A DNA stretch of 64,000 nucleotides from Gnomoniopsis sp. IMI 355080 (Eukaryota > Ascomycota > Sordariomycetes > Diaporthales > Gnomoniaceae), in assembly GCA_027946555.1 (NCBI GenBank), contig JAPEVC010000094.1, forward strand, positions 1 to 64,000, written 5' to 3'. The position numbers and the translations under genes are program-made. This document shows, in pieces, positions 1 through 10,891 of this stretch. How positions within the stretch are numbered: the stretch's first letter is position 1; every line of letters starts with the position of its first letter. The notes below the pieces were generated by a model, which worked only from the letters and a program-made list of their open reading frames with translations, made no database searches and was not told where the DNA came from.

Positions 1-55
1 CCCCCCAGTCCTGGTGCTGTCGCAACTTGCTTTCGCTAACATATTCTACTAACAG

Positions 56-1108
56 CACCAACAAGCTCTCCCTCTCAACTTCAAGTTCCGGCCACGGCGA
101 ACGAAACCCTTCCTTCTCTTCTAAGCGATTCGGCGGTGATAGCTCGTCGCATGGGGGTAAGAATCCTTTCAATCCCGTAACAACGCCTGGATCCGGGCTC
201 GCCTCCCCTGGTGGCGCAAACTTTGGTCTGGGAACCGGCGCATTCTCGTCTTTCGGCGCCACCAAGACTCCCAAGTCGCCTGGAAATCCCTTCGAGGCAG
301 TCAAGGGCGCGGCCGAAAAGCCAGCCTCGGACGTTTCTAGCGGAGGCGCATCTAAGGCGACTGGTGACAGCAAATCGGGCACCAAGGACGGAAAGAAGGG
401 CGACCAGCCGTCGGAAAACGTTTTGCGCAATCCTTGGTGTTTCTGGTTCCGACCCTCGATCCCCAAGAACGTCTCCATTCCCTACGACGAGACTGTCCAC
501 GGTCTGGCTGAGGTCGCCACGGCCGAGCAGTTCTGGGCTGTCTACCGACACCTGGCGCGCCCCTCGGCCTTGCAACCAGTCTCCGACTACCACCTTTTCA
601 AGAAGGGTGTGCGGCCCATATGGGAGGACGAAGAGAATAGGAAGGGCGGGAAGTGGCTCGTGCGCCTGAAGAAGGGTGTTGCTGATCGATACTGGGAGGC
701 GCTGATGCTCGCACTGATCGGTGATCAATTTCACGATGCTGGTGTTGAGATCTGCGGTGCGGTAGTTAGTGTCCGCAATGGTGAAGACATTATCAGCATC
801 TGGACAGCCTCTAAGGAGGGCAAGATGATCAGGATCAGGCAAGTCATAAACCAAGCCAAGAAACTGCCAGTGAAAGTAGGCTTTTTGCTGACCGTTTTTT
901 TTTTTACAGGGACACGTTCAGGAAAATTCTGCAGCTTCCTGCAAACACCAAGATCGACTGGAAGGTGCACGAGGAGAGTATCCAACAGCGCATCACAATC
1001 GAGGAGTCCCGTAAGGAGAAAGCCAATCAGCACAGGCAGGGAAAGCCTCAGACGCAACGACAGAACCAGCACCAGGGCAATGACTCTACCCATGCTCAGG
1101 CATCATAG
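56..1108 (+). CDS. eIF4E-family cap-binding translation initiation factor (5' end outside or unresolved)
   Basis: Binds the mRNA 5' cap. The eIF4E core is clear: NPWCFWFRPSIPK, AEQFWAVYRHL, GVRPIWEDEENRKGGKW (the second cap-stacking Trp lies in PIWE), YWEALMLALIGDQF and SIWT. No Trp is seen where the first cap-stacking Trp of classical eIF4E would lie, which fits the 4E-HP-like classes; that class call is an inference. The first ~100 residues are Ser/Gly-rich. Exons are 56-838 and 910-1108. The intron 839-909 begins GCAAGT and ends TTTACAG, so it is a GC-AG intron; joining gives IRDTFRKILQLP in frame. At the left edge a CTAAC branch-like motif and an ACAG acceptor at 52-55 suggest an earlier short first exon beyond the window; no ATG lies in frame here. 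The tail is Gln/His-rich and ends at TAG 1106-1108. Confidence 0.85.
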
Positions 1109-1846
1109 CCCGAACCTCGGTACGGATTCAGACATTTGCCAACCTGGATATCTGCTATGATACAGCGGGATTGCCATACTTTCCTTGGAGACGGATATCC
1201 CGAAAAATAGTCTCCCACGAGAGAAGCATCTGTAGAGTAGCATTTTGTAGGATAGCCATTTTCGGAACACTATCCCGTGTGGCAGCCTGTATGAGATAGG
1301 TCTCCTTTAGCGGTAAGGCCGTCCTCCGGAGACTACCAGTTACGGTGGAAGGCTCTGCAGGCTTGTAGGTTTCCTTTCCGGATAATCCTTGTCTTGGTTA
1401 AGGTAGTCTGTGGGTAAATAGCGAAGCATCCCACTTTCTTTAGCGGCCCCAGCTTGAAATAAACATTTCAAATAGCGATTGTTTTTTTCAACGGCCTTTG
1501 CCTCTGTAGCAACTCTTTTCCTTCCACTTGGATTTGTGCATGTTGAGTGTTTCCTGGTAACAACAACGACGCCGTTTCTCTTCGTCAGTCTCATGATGGA
1601 CTTGTTTACAATATATCATATCCAAATTCTTCGAGCATCATCGATTGGGCGTTGTTACTTGGGCTGGATCTCAGGGACTCCAGTGCCTGATTCTGAGCCA
1701 AAGTCAAGCCAGTCAAGTGTTACCTAGGTAGGTAGCTTGAGAAATGCCAGCTTGCATTTTGCATCTACATCCTCATCATAAGGCACACATATGGTCATCT
1801 ATTCAAAGTTCCTGACCAGACCACAACGTCTCCATGTCCTCTTCGA
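1109..1846. other. Convergent intergenic region, 738 bases
   Basis: Lies between the 3' ends of the eIF4E-family gene and SAD1, so it should hold both 3' UTRs. A TACCTAGGTAGGTAG motif lies near 1722-1735. No gene seen. Confidence 0.6.
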
Positions 1847-3493
1847 CTATGCTTTAGCCTTACCCTTGGGTTCCCTCCTCTTCTCCCATATTTGCAAGTA
1901 GCTCTCACCCATACATAACAACTCCCGCTGGATCTTGTCCACAAATAGATCCTGACACACTACCCACTCTCCCCTCGCCTTGTCCAACACCTGCACCTTC
2001 CATGTCTTCCTCTCCTCCCCCGTATCCGCCACATCCTCTCGCAGCCGCACCGCCTCATGTACGACATTCGCCACCAGATCGTAGTAAATCGGACCCCCGC
2101 TGTGCTGGCTCGGATCAGGTTGCACGTATGGCGCGACATCCAAATCCCGTGAGTCAAATGTGACAATAGTCGGGTTGCGCTCCGACACGAATTTGTTTTG
2201 GGAGAAGCGCTTGATGTGGAAGATTAAGTACGGCGGCAGCGGGTGCATCAGCCGGTACCGCCGCCGGTGCGCGAGGTGCTCCTGCGCGGAGCGGCCGTCG
2301 TACTTGGACAGGACCGTCGTCAGGGGCACTTGCGGAATGATGTTGCGCTGCTCCTCGTCCTGGAAGAGCGGCGCGGCGGGCAGGTCGAGGGTGAGGAGGA
2401 GGAAACGGCTGTCGTCGACTTTGACCTCGGCGGCCTCTTCGAAGCGCAGCCGGTCGCCGACGTCGGCTTTGGCGGTGATGGCTTGCGACTCGACTTTGAG
2501 CTTGCCCTGGAAGACGCGCTGGATCATGCTGGACCCGGGCTTGGTCTTGCTGCCGCCTAGGCCCAGGTGGAGGTGGTTCAGGAACCAGCTGAGGAAATCG
2601 ACGGGGTCGGACTGGTGGGTCAGGGTGAAACGCTTGTTGGAAAGCAGCGAGACTTCCTGTAGCAGCTCGTGCGGGCTGACGTGGGACTTGAAGGCGCGCG
2701 GATTCCATATCTTCCTAAACAGTATGCTTGTGCGCTTGACCAGTTCAGATCTGCTCTGACTGAAGTCCTCGAGTATGAAGAAATTCCGCAACGACGGCAC
2801 GTGCGACAAAGCCTGTACCACGACGTTCACGTAGTCGTTCTCTTTGATGTTGTTCATGCCCACGTACCCCGGCACATACTCCCTCCCCCCGATGGTCAGA
2901 CTCGTGCGCGGCTTGCGGTCGATCTCGGCGACCTCAGCCCTCGTGTACCGTGGATCTGACACATACTTGATATCATCCAGACTCTTGCTCTTCACCTCGT
3001 ATCCTTCGGGCAGCACGTAGACCTTTTGCGTCTCCATATTGATAAAGACGTGGTGGCCGTCCTCGAGCGCATGGAAATAGGCGTGGGATTTCGGCCCGCG
3101 GCCTTGAAAGTACTTGCCGCATACGAGGCAGGCATAGACGTTGATGTTGGACAGCGAAATGCTGCAGAGCTTCTCAAAGTCAAAGTCGAGGGTGTTGCGA
3201 TCGATCGTGTCGAGGTACAGGTCGTCGTAGCCAGCAGTCGGCGCAGCTTGGCGGATGGGCGCTTTCTCTGGAGGTAGGAGGTCGTCGTCGTCGTCGTCAT
3301 CTTCGCCGCCGTCAAGGTAGCTGTCTTCGGGGTTTTGCGCATCACCGTGGCCGTTGGCCTTCGCGCCGCCGTTCTGGTGTGCCTCGGCTTCAGGCGTGCT
3401 GCTATCTGGGTCACCTATCCTCGATCGCTTCGAGGCGGGCGAGTCTGCGTTGAGAGCCTCCTCAAGGGCTTCGGAGGCTAGGCGTTTGGACAT
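1847..3493 (-). CDS. SAD1: SAD1/USP39-like U4/U6.U5 tri-snRNP-associated splicing factor
   Basis: A 548-residue intronless gene for the inactive ubiquitin-hydrolase homologue needed for tri-snRNP assembly in nuclear pre-mRNA splicing. An acidic, Asp-rich N-terminus is followed by a ZnF-UBP domain (CSISLSNINVYACLVCGKYF, then GRGPKSHAYFHAL and HHVFI) and a USP fold starting at GYVGMNNIKENDYVNVVVQA. In active USPs this start reads GLxNxGNTCYxN; here Asp replaces the catalytic Cys, as known for USP39. The USP fold continues through QSDPVDFLSWFLNHLH and YLIFHIKRFSQNKFV. The ATG at 3493 (MSKRLASEALEEAL) is the first ATG in this frame. Length is close to the human protein (about 565). It points towards the eIF4E-family gene. 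Confidence 0.93.
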   Translation of the reverse strand: MSKRLASEALEEALNADSPASKRSRIGDPDSSTPEAEAHQNGGAKANGHGDAQNPEDSYLDGGEDDDDDDDLLPPEKAPIRQAAPTAGYDDLYLDTIDRNTLDFDFEKLCSISLSNINVYACLVCGKYFQGRGPKSHAYFHALEDGHHVFINMETQKVYVLPEGYEVKSKSLDDIKYVSDPRYTRAEVAEIDRKPRTSLTIGGREYVPGYVGMNNIKENDYVNVVVQALSHVPSLRNFFILEDFSQSRSELVKRTSILFRKIWNPRAFKSHVSPHELLQEVSLLSNKRFTLTHQSDPVDFLSWFLNHLHLGLGGSKTKPGSSMIQRVFQGKLKVESQAITAKADVGDRLRFEEAAEVKVDDSRFLLLTLDLPAAPLFQDEEQRNIIPQVPLTTVLSKYDGRSAQEHLAHRRRYRLMHPLPPYLIFHIKRFSQNKFVSERNPTIVTFDSRDLDVAPYVQPDPSQHSGGPIYYDLVANVVHEAVRLREDVADTGEERKTWKVQVLDKARGEWVVCQDLFVDKIQRELLCMGESYLQIWEKRREPKGKAKA

Positions 3494-4327
3494 TTTGGGA
3501 TGTGAATTTCGTTGTCGCAAAAGCTATTTTCCGCGGTAGTCTCACTGCCTGCAGGGACGAAGGAGAGGTTCGAATGTTGCTTGCAACACAGCGCGACGTG
3601 AGCCGTAGTTCTTGCAAGGTTGGCCCTGGTCAATAGCTGCCCCACATTCTGCTACTCTGTACTATGCAGTGGAACACCCCTGTCGCTTTTTCAAGATCCT
3701 CATCTAGGCATGTCGGCCTTGATGCTTGCTTGAGCTCCTGACATGCTAGTCCTACTATAAGTGATGAATACTGCATTTACTGTATAAGTATTAGAAAGGC
3801 CTAGTATGATATAATTCGGCCGGCAAACAGGGCTGATTGCTCTATCTCTATGTTTGTTGTAGACACACATACTATACCTGCTCAGGTAACACTGTACCAT
3901 GTGCAAACATAGTTCTCATGGGACGGTGGAATGTAGCAGTCCAGAATTTGCAACCACAGGCAGTGATGAGCTGCATTCGGATATGTACATTATAAACACC
4001 CAAATGAAAAAGTCAAATACGACCTTTTTTTCCCACCGTGAATTATCTTGTAGCCATGAGCTTCTCAGGTACTGTGTGCCTTTCATGTGCAGAGATGATT
4101 GCATCAGGGGACCCTTGTGTGTTGTGCAGGGGTGCCTAAGACGTTGTTGGTGCCCCTGCAGTAAATGCATACCTTACCTAAGGATGCCTGTTTTGACAAC
4201 ATCTTCACCCCAACCAACAACCTCGAGTAATACATACACCATTGCTTCTTTTCGAATAGATCTTGGAGCATGTGCCTCATTCAGTAACTGAGCAGCTTCC
4301 CGGTGGGTCAGGGAGAATTGTCTCATA
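3494..4327. other. Divergent intergenic region, 834 bases
   Basis: Upstream of SAD1 on one side and of the two-exon unknown gene on the other. No convincing gene or RNA. The 3700-4300 part is AT-richer and has only short unrelated open frames. Confidence 0.5.
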
Positions 4328-5383
4328 ATGGTTGGAGGGATAGACAAGGGCCTCTCCAGCTCCATGTGGGCTTCTGGACGCCCATACCACTTCACCAAGA
4401 AGACGGTAACACAACAGACCTCAACAACAACTTTGTCCCCGACACACAACACCCATCAGACTTCACATAACGAGACCCTGCTATCGAATCATGCGACAAC
4501 ATCGACCGCCATACATGGATCCTCGCCTTTGACCAATGACACCACACCGAGCCCTCCTGGCGTGCCCCACCAGATCGACTTCCGCTCCGCCCTCAACCGC
4601 ATACCTACCCCATGGGCCGAGCTGGCGCGGTATACCAAGATTGTCCGCCGCCTGAAGTGGAAACTCCCCTTTCTCGCCTACGCTTACAATGCGGCAACAG
4701 ACCGCACGGTCACTGAAGAGCAACGGGGCGAGGCGGAGCTGATGTTCAAGCTGGACTTTTTCGAATACTATATGCTGGTGGAGCGCGCCTTGGTCCATCT
4801 CTTGGGCGTCTTTGGGATCAAAATCACAGGAGCTTTTGGCACAAGACTTGGGAATGGAAATTATGCCCATGGATCAGTCGGCGCTCGGGAGGGATGGGAG
4901 CAGAGCGACCACCGCTTTCATGCGAACGTCCTAGAAGCTCTCGACGATGTCCGGAATCCTTTGCACGAAGCTTTGGGCAACAGTGACGCACGCTTCGCGC
5001 TTGCACGGGCTAAGGAGCGTGAGTTTTTTTCCCAGTCCCCAAGTTCTAGTCCCCAATGATAACCTCCGGATATGCTCATATGTCATCCACACAACACAGT
5101 GCGGAATCGCTGGAAAAACGCCGACGAGCCCAACGCCATCTTGTCCGCAAGACTGCCTAATAGCTCCAAGAGCACACGGCCTCTCGAGGAGTATGATCTA
5201 GAGCGTATACTGGAGACCATCTTCGCAGGCTTCGACAAAGGATTCCACACCGCGGAGCACTACGTCTTGCAGGTGCGAGCGTTCGCTGCCGAGCGTGGTG
5301 AGTCCAATAATGTGGATATGCTTGACGACCAGCCGGACGAGTGGGAGTTTATGACCGACGCCATGGACTGGGAGGCCGTCTAG
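4328..5383 (+). CDS. Conserved-looking hypothetical protein, two exons
   Basis: Not recognised as a named family. Exons 4328-5018 and 5100-5383 give 324 residues. The intron 5019-5099 has GTGAGT and ACACAG borders, and the join reads AKELRNRWKNADEP in phase. The first ~85 residues are Thr/Ser/Asn-rich and probably disordered. The rest looks helical (ALNRIPTPWAELARYTKIVRRL, ELMFKLDFFEYYMLVERALV, LEEYDLERILETIFAGFDKGF), with an acidic end (DEWEFMTDAMDWEAV). The ATG at 4364 in the same frame is an alternative start and would remove 12 residues. No signal peptide or membrane segment. Coding nature is supported by codon-regular sequence on both sides of a clean splice; function unknown. Confidence 0.75.
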
Positions 5384-6461
5384 CTGCTTTTTCTGTGTTC
5401 TTTTGTCGGTAGCGATTCCGCGGAATTGTGCCATATGCATTGATGGCGTCGTTGGGCATAGAATGGCGTTTGTGGGGAACTCTACTTGCCCAGGTGGCTG
5501 GTAAGGAAACGGAGTTGGGGGACACTGTGTGGCAGACTGATTTCCATAGTGCCTTTGATACCCTAGAGCCGATGAGGGCATCCCACCCTTTTGCATATTC
5601 ATAAGAATGACTGTCTTTGCACGTTAACTGCATTGTCAATTGCCTTTGCTAGGTACTCCTTATATTGCGATTGTGGTAAGTTATGGTCCCTTGTCTTTGG
5701 CCTCTCTCTTCATGCCACTGGTACTGTGGACCAGCTGATATAGTACTTCGAGGCTAGTGGACAATTGGTATAGTAAGTTCTGTATTCTACAGTATCATCT
5801 ACAGTGTCTCTACCTGAGATGGGTTTTTTTTTGTGAATAGATGACCGAATTTTTTATTTGTTCATTTCTTCTTGTCATTGGCAGCCTTTGGGGACCCGGT
5901 CATCAGGCTGCCCTGTACTGTTCACTCCGAAAGCACAGGGCCCTTTCCACTGGCCTCTTTTCCAGTTTATGATCCCCATATGAAATAAAGCATGCCTAAA
6001 CTGACATCTATCTACAACCCTATTATAGATTTCGGCTCAGACTATTTATGCTCATGTTTGATGCACAGCTTCGTCGATAATGAACTCATTAATTCTTGAG
6101 AGGCCTGGGACAGACCGCCGCTCCCAAGAGATCTCCTTGTCTAGATGATTTCCCTTGTGATGGCCTCTGGTGAGGACTGCCTTTAGACAATCTACTGGCG
6201 ATCAGCTACATCTATCTGAAGTGGCTCTTCGTTGCACAGCTTCGATGAGATGACATCCGACCTCCACTCTCGTTGCTCTGTACTTGTAGGCACCTTTCAT
6301 ATCTCCAGCTAGCTCCTGCCACTCTTTACCCTAGCAACCAAACCGAATAACAATTTCTTGCTGCAAACCTTGATTTCGAGCAGTTCTCTCGAGGTCTGAT
6401 CCGCCGATCTATTCCAAACATCCATTTCAGTACACCCACAAACCGTACGCGTACAACAGTT
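5384..6461. other. Intergenic region, 1.08 kb
   Basis: 3' flank of the preceding gene and 5' flank of the GNAT-like gene. Short T-runs (for example around 5823-5860), no gene or RNA recognised. Confidence 0.5.
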
Positions 6462-8127
6462 ATGGATATCTCGGCCTCTATGGGACTGGTGGAAAACCCA
6501 TCAGATCCTGAAGAGCTTGCCGCCTCGGACTCTGATAGCGGTGTCAGCAACTCATCTGTGGAGACTGATTTTGACACTGGTCTCGACATCACTTGCGACC
6601 TCATCGAGAAGTTCAACCAAGGCATAGGCCCTTGGCTCTTTGAAGTTTTGACCCGCGCGACCCGACACGGAGAGGAAGAAGTCGCTTCTGTCCACTCTTA
6701 CCTCATCAAGAGGGAGGAGATCCAGGTGCGCAATAACAAGAAGAAGAGTCTTCGAAAGGCTCTGAAAGACGAAGACCGCATACTGAACGTAATGTTCGAA
6801 CTACCAAAGCTCTTCCACCCACACGGACCTGTGAACCCCGAGTACCTACAGCCCTTGGGCTCCTACTTCAGAGCCGACGACATACGAACCTTTGGCAATA
6901 CAAGAGATGCCACAGAACACCCCGCAAACCGTGCTTGGATCCTGCTCATACGCGATATTGTCGTGGACGTGCAGTATCGGCGGCTCGGTATCGGTGGAAA
7001 CATGATTCGGAGAACCATAAAAGACGTCTTGAGAAACTGCGTTGTTGCCGGTCGACCATTACTGGTGGCCGTTCAACCGAAGAGGATCGACGAGTTCTCA
7101 CTGGAAGAGTGGGCAGAGATCAGCGAACTGGTCTACAAGAACCGAGTCAACGATGTATTCTGGCGAAATATTGGTTTCAAGGCGATTGGAGGACCCTTTA
7201 GTGGCTTTGCTGGGCCTTGGTACTTCTGGGGCTCAGCATTCGGTCTGCCACCAAAGAAGAAGGTCATAGTTCCGGACGACCTCGAAACCCGTAATACGCG
7301 TACAGCGACCCCGCCGCCTCGCCCCCGTCTTGCTCGTGACATCAACAGGCCAGATCCTCACGATTGGTTTCCCGTCGTGCAAGGCAAGAAAGTCAGGTCT
7401 TTGCTTGGACCGGAAAGTCTAGGACCATCGCGTCTTCTACAAGCTCCACCAAAGGATGACTCCGCACCTGGACCGGAGGTTCAAAGTCTGAATCGTCTGA
7501 TTCAAGGATTGCCGTCGTTTCTAAAAGCTCCAGCAAAGGATGACTCTGCACTTAGTAACGACGTTGCTTATAAGGTTGGCTGGTTTGATAACCCTGACGA
7601 CCCCTCTCTCACCCCAGCTGAGGCGAAATTCATCAGAGACTCGATGCGAACACTGGACGCTCTTGGCAAGAAGTATCAAGTGAAGCCACTCGGGGAGCCT
7701 GTACAAGCACCAGCCGCGCAGTTTCCATCTCGTCAGCCAAAGTGCCCCTTCAAAGCACCATCTGGAGCGAAGGCCCCAAAGATGCTCGATGTCTCTCAAA
7801 CTCTGCCACCGCTGCCGCCTTCTCCTACAACCTCTCAACAGGCTGCTGCACTCGGGGGAACTATTACTGCCCGTCGAAGTGTACGGAACCAGGTCTTTTC
7901 AGGAGAGCCAGGTTCCCGCTTCTTGGTCACGCAAGTTCTCCCACTCATGTTCAAATAATAATGTTCTCTAGCTGACAAAGATTGAATGCATTAGAAGCGA
8001 AGATGACGACGACGGCTCTTCATTGAGCGAATTGTATTTTGACGAGCTTGAGCACTGCAGCTACGAGGAACTGGTCGCGTTGGGTTACATAAACCCTGAA
8101 CAAGAATCAGAGGACGACGACCTTTGA
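6462..8127 (+). CDS. GNAT-like acetyltransferase with disordered C-terminal half
   Basis: Probable N-acetyltransferase-fold protein, substrate unknown. The acetyl-CoA-binding motif A is visible at about residues 165-190: DIVVDVQYRRLGIGGNMIRR, with the R-x-x-G-x-G loop. Before it is a basic segment (VRNNKKKSLRKALKDEDR), and after it RVNDVFWRNIGFKAIGGPFSG, where GNAT folds end. The region from about residue 275 is Pro-rich and holds two related units, LLQAPPKDDSA and LKAPAKDDSA, with similar DNA. The first exon stays open to 7958, but an acidic coding stretch at 7972-8127 (ECIRSEDDDDGSSLSEL ... EQESEDDDL, stop 8125-8127) follows a CTCTAG acceptor. A GTACGG donor at 7881 joins it in phase 0, giving 524 residues. 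The donor is non-ideal, so the splice is less sure than the domain. Confidence 0.7.
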
Positions 8128-8614
8128 ATATGAGTAGATTGAAGGTCACCTTCCTCTAGGCATATGGCCAAAGATTGGTGAGCTACACGGAGGAACATGG
8201 TTTCGGAGAATACCAAGTGGCATCAGCTTGGTTTCGTTCTCCAAGAAGTATTGGGTTGCTTCTATTTCATAGTATTGGGTCACCCTGTCAGGATGAGAGA
8301 AGGGTAGAGAACATACGAGTACTACTCTGGCAGCCTTACTGTCACTTTAATAAAGGCGAAATTTTACACACAACAGAGCGCTATCCCTTTGGATGGAAGA
8401 CGCCTGTGCCAAATCATGACGTGCAGTCAAAGTATACGGAATATTTCCATTGCCCAGAATCACCTAAAGCCAGGAAAGTCAATAGAACTCATAAACTCAT
8501 TACCATGCTAACAGACCCGTAATCCTTGATAACCTACTGCAGACCTGTTCCGCCAGTCCCACCAGCCCATAACGCTAATCAAGAACAAAGAAAAGACGTT
8601 GCTGGGTCGAGCTA
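8128..8614. other. Convergent intergenic region, 487 bases
   Basis: Between the 3' ends of the GNAT-like gene and the Gly-rich/NTF2-like gene. No further gene seen. Confidence 0.5.
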
Positions 8615-9289
8615 TCACTCCGCATACCCAACCAGCAGACTGCAACACTCCCACTCAGCACCAGCCGTCTGCCTCCACACTGACGAGGTGACAGCCTCCA
8701 CTTGCTCATTATCCTTGGCCTTGTCTCCCATTTTGTAAAGCGTAAGCCGACACATGGTAGCCATGCTCATCAACCCGATCTGGCTGACCACCCGCGTCTC
8801 CTTGTGGATGCGGTACGATGTCCAAGGCTCTACTTCTTTCAACTTCTCCTCGAGCTCATCGCGATCCGTTGGATCGGCATTGCCCAGGGTCACGGGGTCA
8901 ATGACCATGCAGTCCTTGGCCATGTACTCGAGCACTGAGTCGGGCTCATCGCAGTACGCCCGCCACAGCAGCGTCTCGCAGTCGATGGCGTCAGCCAGAT
9001 TACGCTTGGCGATGGTGTTGCGCTCCTTCTTAGGCGGCTTTTTTGCCCCGCGGTCATTCTTGACCTCGGAGCCGCCTTGCGATTGAATGCCTCCTACTTT
9101 ACCACTGCCGCCGCCACCGCCGCCGGTCAGGCCGCCGGTGAGGTCGCCTAGGCCCCCGCCACCTGTGACTTGGTTCAGGGGATTGCCGCCGCCTGTGACT
9201 TGTTGAAGAGGGCCACTGCCGCCAGTTACACCGCCCAAAGGACCGCCGCCGCTTGTCACACCCTTGGTCAGACCACCGAGTCCAGGCAT
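8615..9289 (-). CDS. Gly-rich repeat protein with NTF2/SnoaL-like C-terminus
   Basis: Single-exon, 224 residues from an ATG at 9289. Residues 1-65 are built from repeated units of the kind GGxxPLxxVTGG (PLGGVTGG, PLQQVTGG, PLNQVTGG), ending in a Gly run. A basic linker (KKPPKKERN) follows. From about residue 95 the sequence (DAIDCETLLWRAYCDEPDSV, EYMAKDCMVIDP, ... YKMGDKAKDNEQVEAVTSSV, WECCSLLVGYAE) has the pattern of an NTF2/DUF4440-like cone fold: an N-terminal helix, a 'DCMVIDP' strand and C-terminal strands. The fold call is from pattern and is inference. No signal peptide, so probably cytosolic. Function unknown. Confidence 0.8.
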   Translation of the reverse strand: MPGLGGLTKGVTSGGGPLGGVTGGSGPLQQVTGGGNPLNQVTGGGGLGDLTGGLTGGGGGGSGKVGGIQSQGGSEVKNDRGAKKPPKKERNTIAKRNLADAIDCETLLWRAYCDEPDSVLEYMAKDCMVIDPVTLGNADPTDRDELEEKLKEVEPWTSYRIHKETRVVSQIGLMSMATMCRLTLYKMGDKAKDNEQVEAVTSSVWRQTAGAEWECCSLLVGYAE

Positions 9290-10891
9290 GTTTTGTGGAT
9301 ATTTGTTGGCTTATTTAGAAGAAGTTGTAACGGGATATTGGTGCCTTGTAGATATGTGAGGACACGACCGGGGTGAGTAAGTATATTATGACTCGTGTAA
9401 GTAATGAGGTATTGTTGCTTGGTGGAGATCTTGACGAGCACAGCGGAAATTCTTGAGATTCTCAACTTTGTAGGAACAGTAAAAAGACGATCAGGTTTCA
9501 CAAGTAGTTCAACCATGACTTACCTGAGGAAAGGGCTCGCTATAATATTCATGTTGGACATTTCATCATGTAGGCTGCAAAACAGGATATGCGCCAGGGC
9601 TGACGTCAAGTGCTGTGTGGTCTTGTGGCCTAGGCCTAGACCTCGTTTGGGGGGGGGGGGGGATTTAAGGTGCGCCAAAAAAACAGGACCCTGAGCAAGC
9701 CACAGCCCTGCCCCTGCTTATTAGGCACTGTTGACGCAAGGTTGCATTGCGCGCGCAGCATCATCACCCCACTACGCATTATGTCTGTATTGGGAAGTCG
9801 TGATTGGTGATCTCTTTTCGCGCAGGTTGTACGTACGAGAAGGTGTTCCGAAAATGCCGATGATCGATCGTTGGGTTTGTGCTACGAAGGTCCAGTCACA
9901 ATAGTTGCAGTGAAGCTAGCAAGGTGAGGATCATTAGGGTGATACGCCGGACCTTCATGTGGTGGACAGACAGACAGACAGGGCGAGCTGGAGGCGGGGC
10001 TCAGATCCCAACTGGGACAAACCATCTCACCCTCGTGTTGCCGACAATTCAATGCCACTCGTTGATATGTGATCCTCAACAGCAAATCTAGAAGTTTCTA
10101 CTCATAAGTAGGTATGCGATGGAAATACTTGCAGATCTGCCAATCATCTGGCGTACTGTACTACACATCTGTACTATGTAATGCAATTCTCTCTGTAAAA
10201 GTATCCACTCGGACATGGGCCTTTGCTAGAGGCAGGACGTCGACCTTGCTGCTTTATGCTGCGACAGTACGCCGCAAACCTTAGAACTCCAAAATCCACA
10301 TGGCATTGACTAATTTGAGGCTTTAGTCGCGTCTACACTCGAACATTCGAGGCCGGTTTAGTACGTATCTTCATGTGGCGTCTCTGCCAAGTACTTAGGT
10401 AGTCAAGCGGGAAGTGCATAAACAAAGGTGTACCTCGTGCTAAACTACTTGAGATCTCAGGTGAGTAATCTCACCTAGACCTGATCTTTTTGATGACTGA
10501 TTGATGCTTCTCAAACAGACAATTCCCCAGTTGCTTGTCCGGGTCCCCCATCTCTAGGTGGTGACTTCTTGATAATATGAATCTAGACACTGACACTCGA
10601 AATCAACCTCTTAGACTGTCCCAGAATCTATCTTCTTTAATATTCACCTCCACTGACTTATGAGATATCCTTGTAGCTTCAAAATGTGTGTTCTCTTGCC
10701 TTCCAAGGCTGCCAAAGCCATCGAACCTCTTCCCTGACCTCCAAGGCCGATGTTGTAGGTGTGACCAGATCCATTCTTGGGACTCGATCACAAATCTCGA
10801 ATCGAGGGTAGACCGCTCGTCCTCGGGGATAGTAACCTTACGATTTCTCCTGATGCCTGAGGTTGTGGCAAAGGTTTTTTGTAGACGTATG
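9290..10891. other. Intergenic region, 1.6 kb
   Basis: Contains a 14-base G run (9649-9662), a (GACA)n run near 9965-9981 and many short open frames with no family signal. A minus-strand open frame at 10603-10908 overlaps the thioesterase 3' end and looks like UTR. Confidence 0.5.
9649..9662 (+). repeat. Poly-G homopolymer, 14 bases
   Basis: Uninterrupted G run in the upstream flank of the Gly-rich protein gene; two other G runs of 12-13 bases occur at 39481 and 50910. Confidence 0.9.

Noticed and set aside
81..854. Long minus-strand open frame opposite the eIF4E-family gene
   Set aside because: It mirrors the coding strand and shows no family; the plus-strand protein is clearly eIF4E.
2154..2708. 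Minus-strand Arg/Pro-rich open frame inside SAD1
   Set aside because: Shifted frame of a GC-rich exon; composition typical of an out-of-frame reading.
3899..4291. Open frame before the two-exon unknown gene
   Set aside because: No family signal, irregular composition and stop before the next gene; taken as leader or intergenic sequence.
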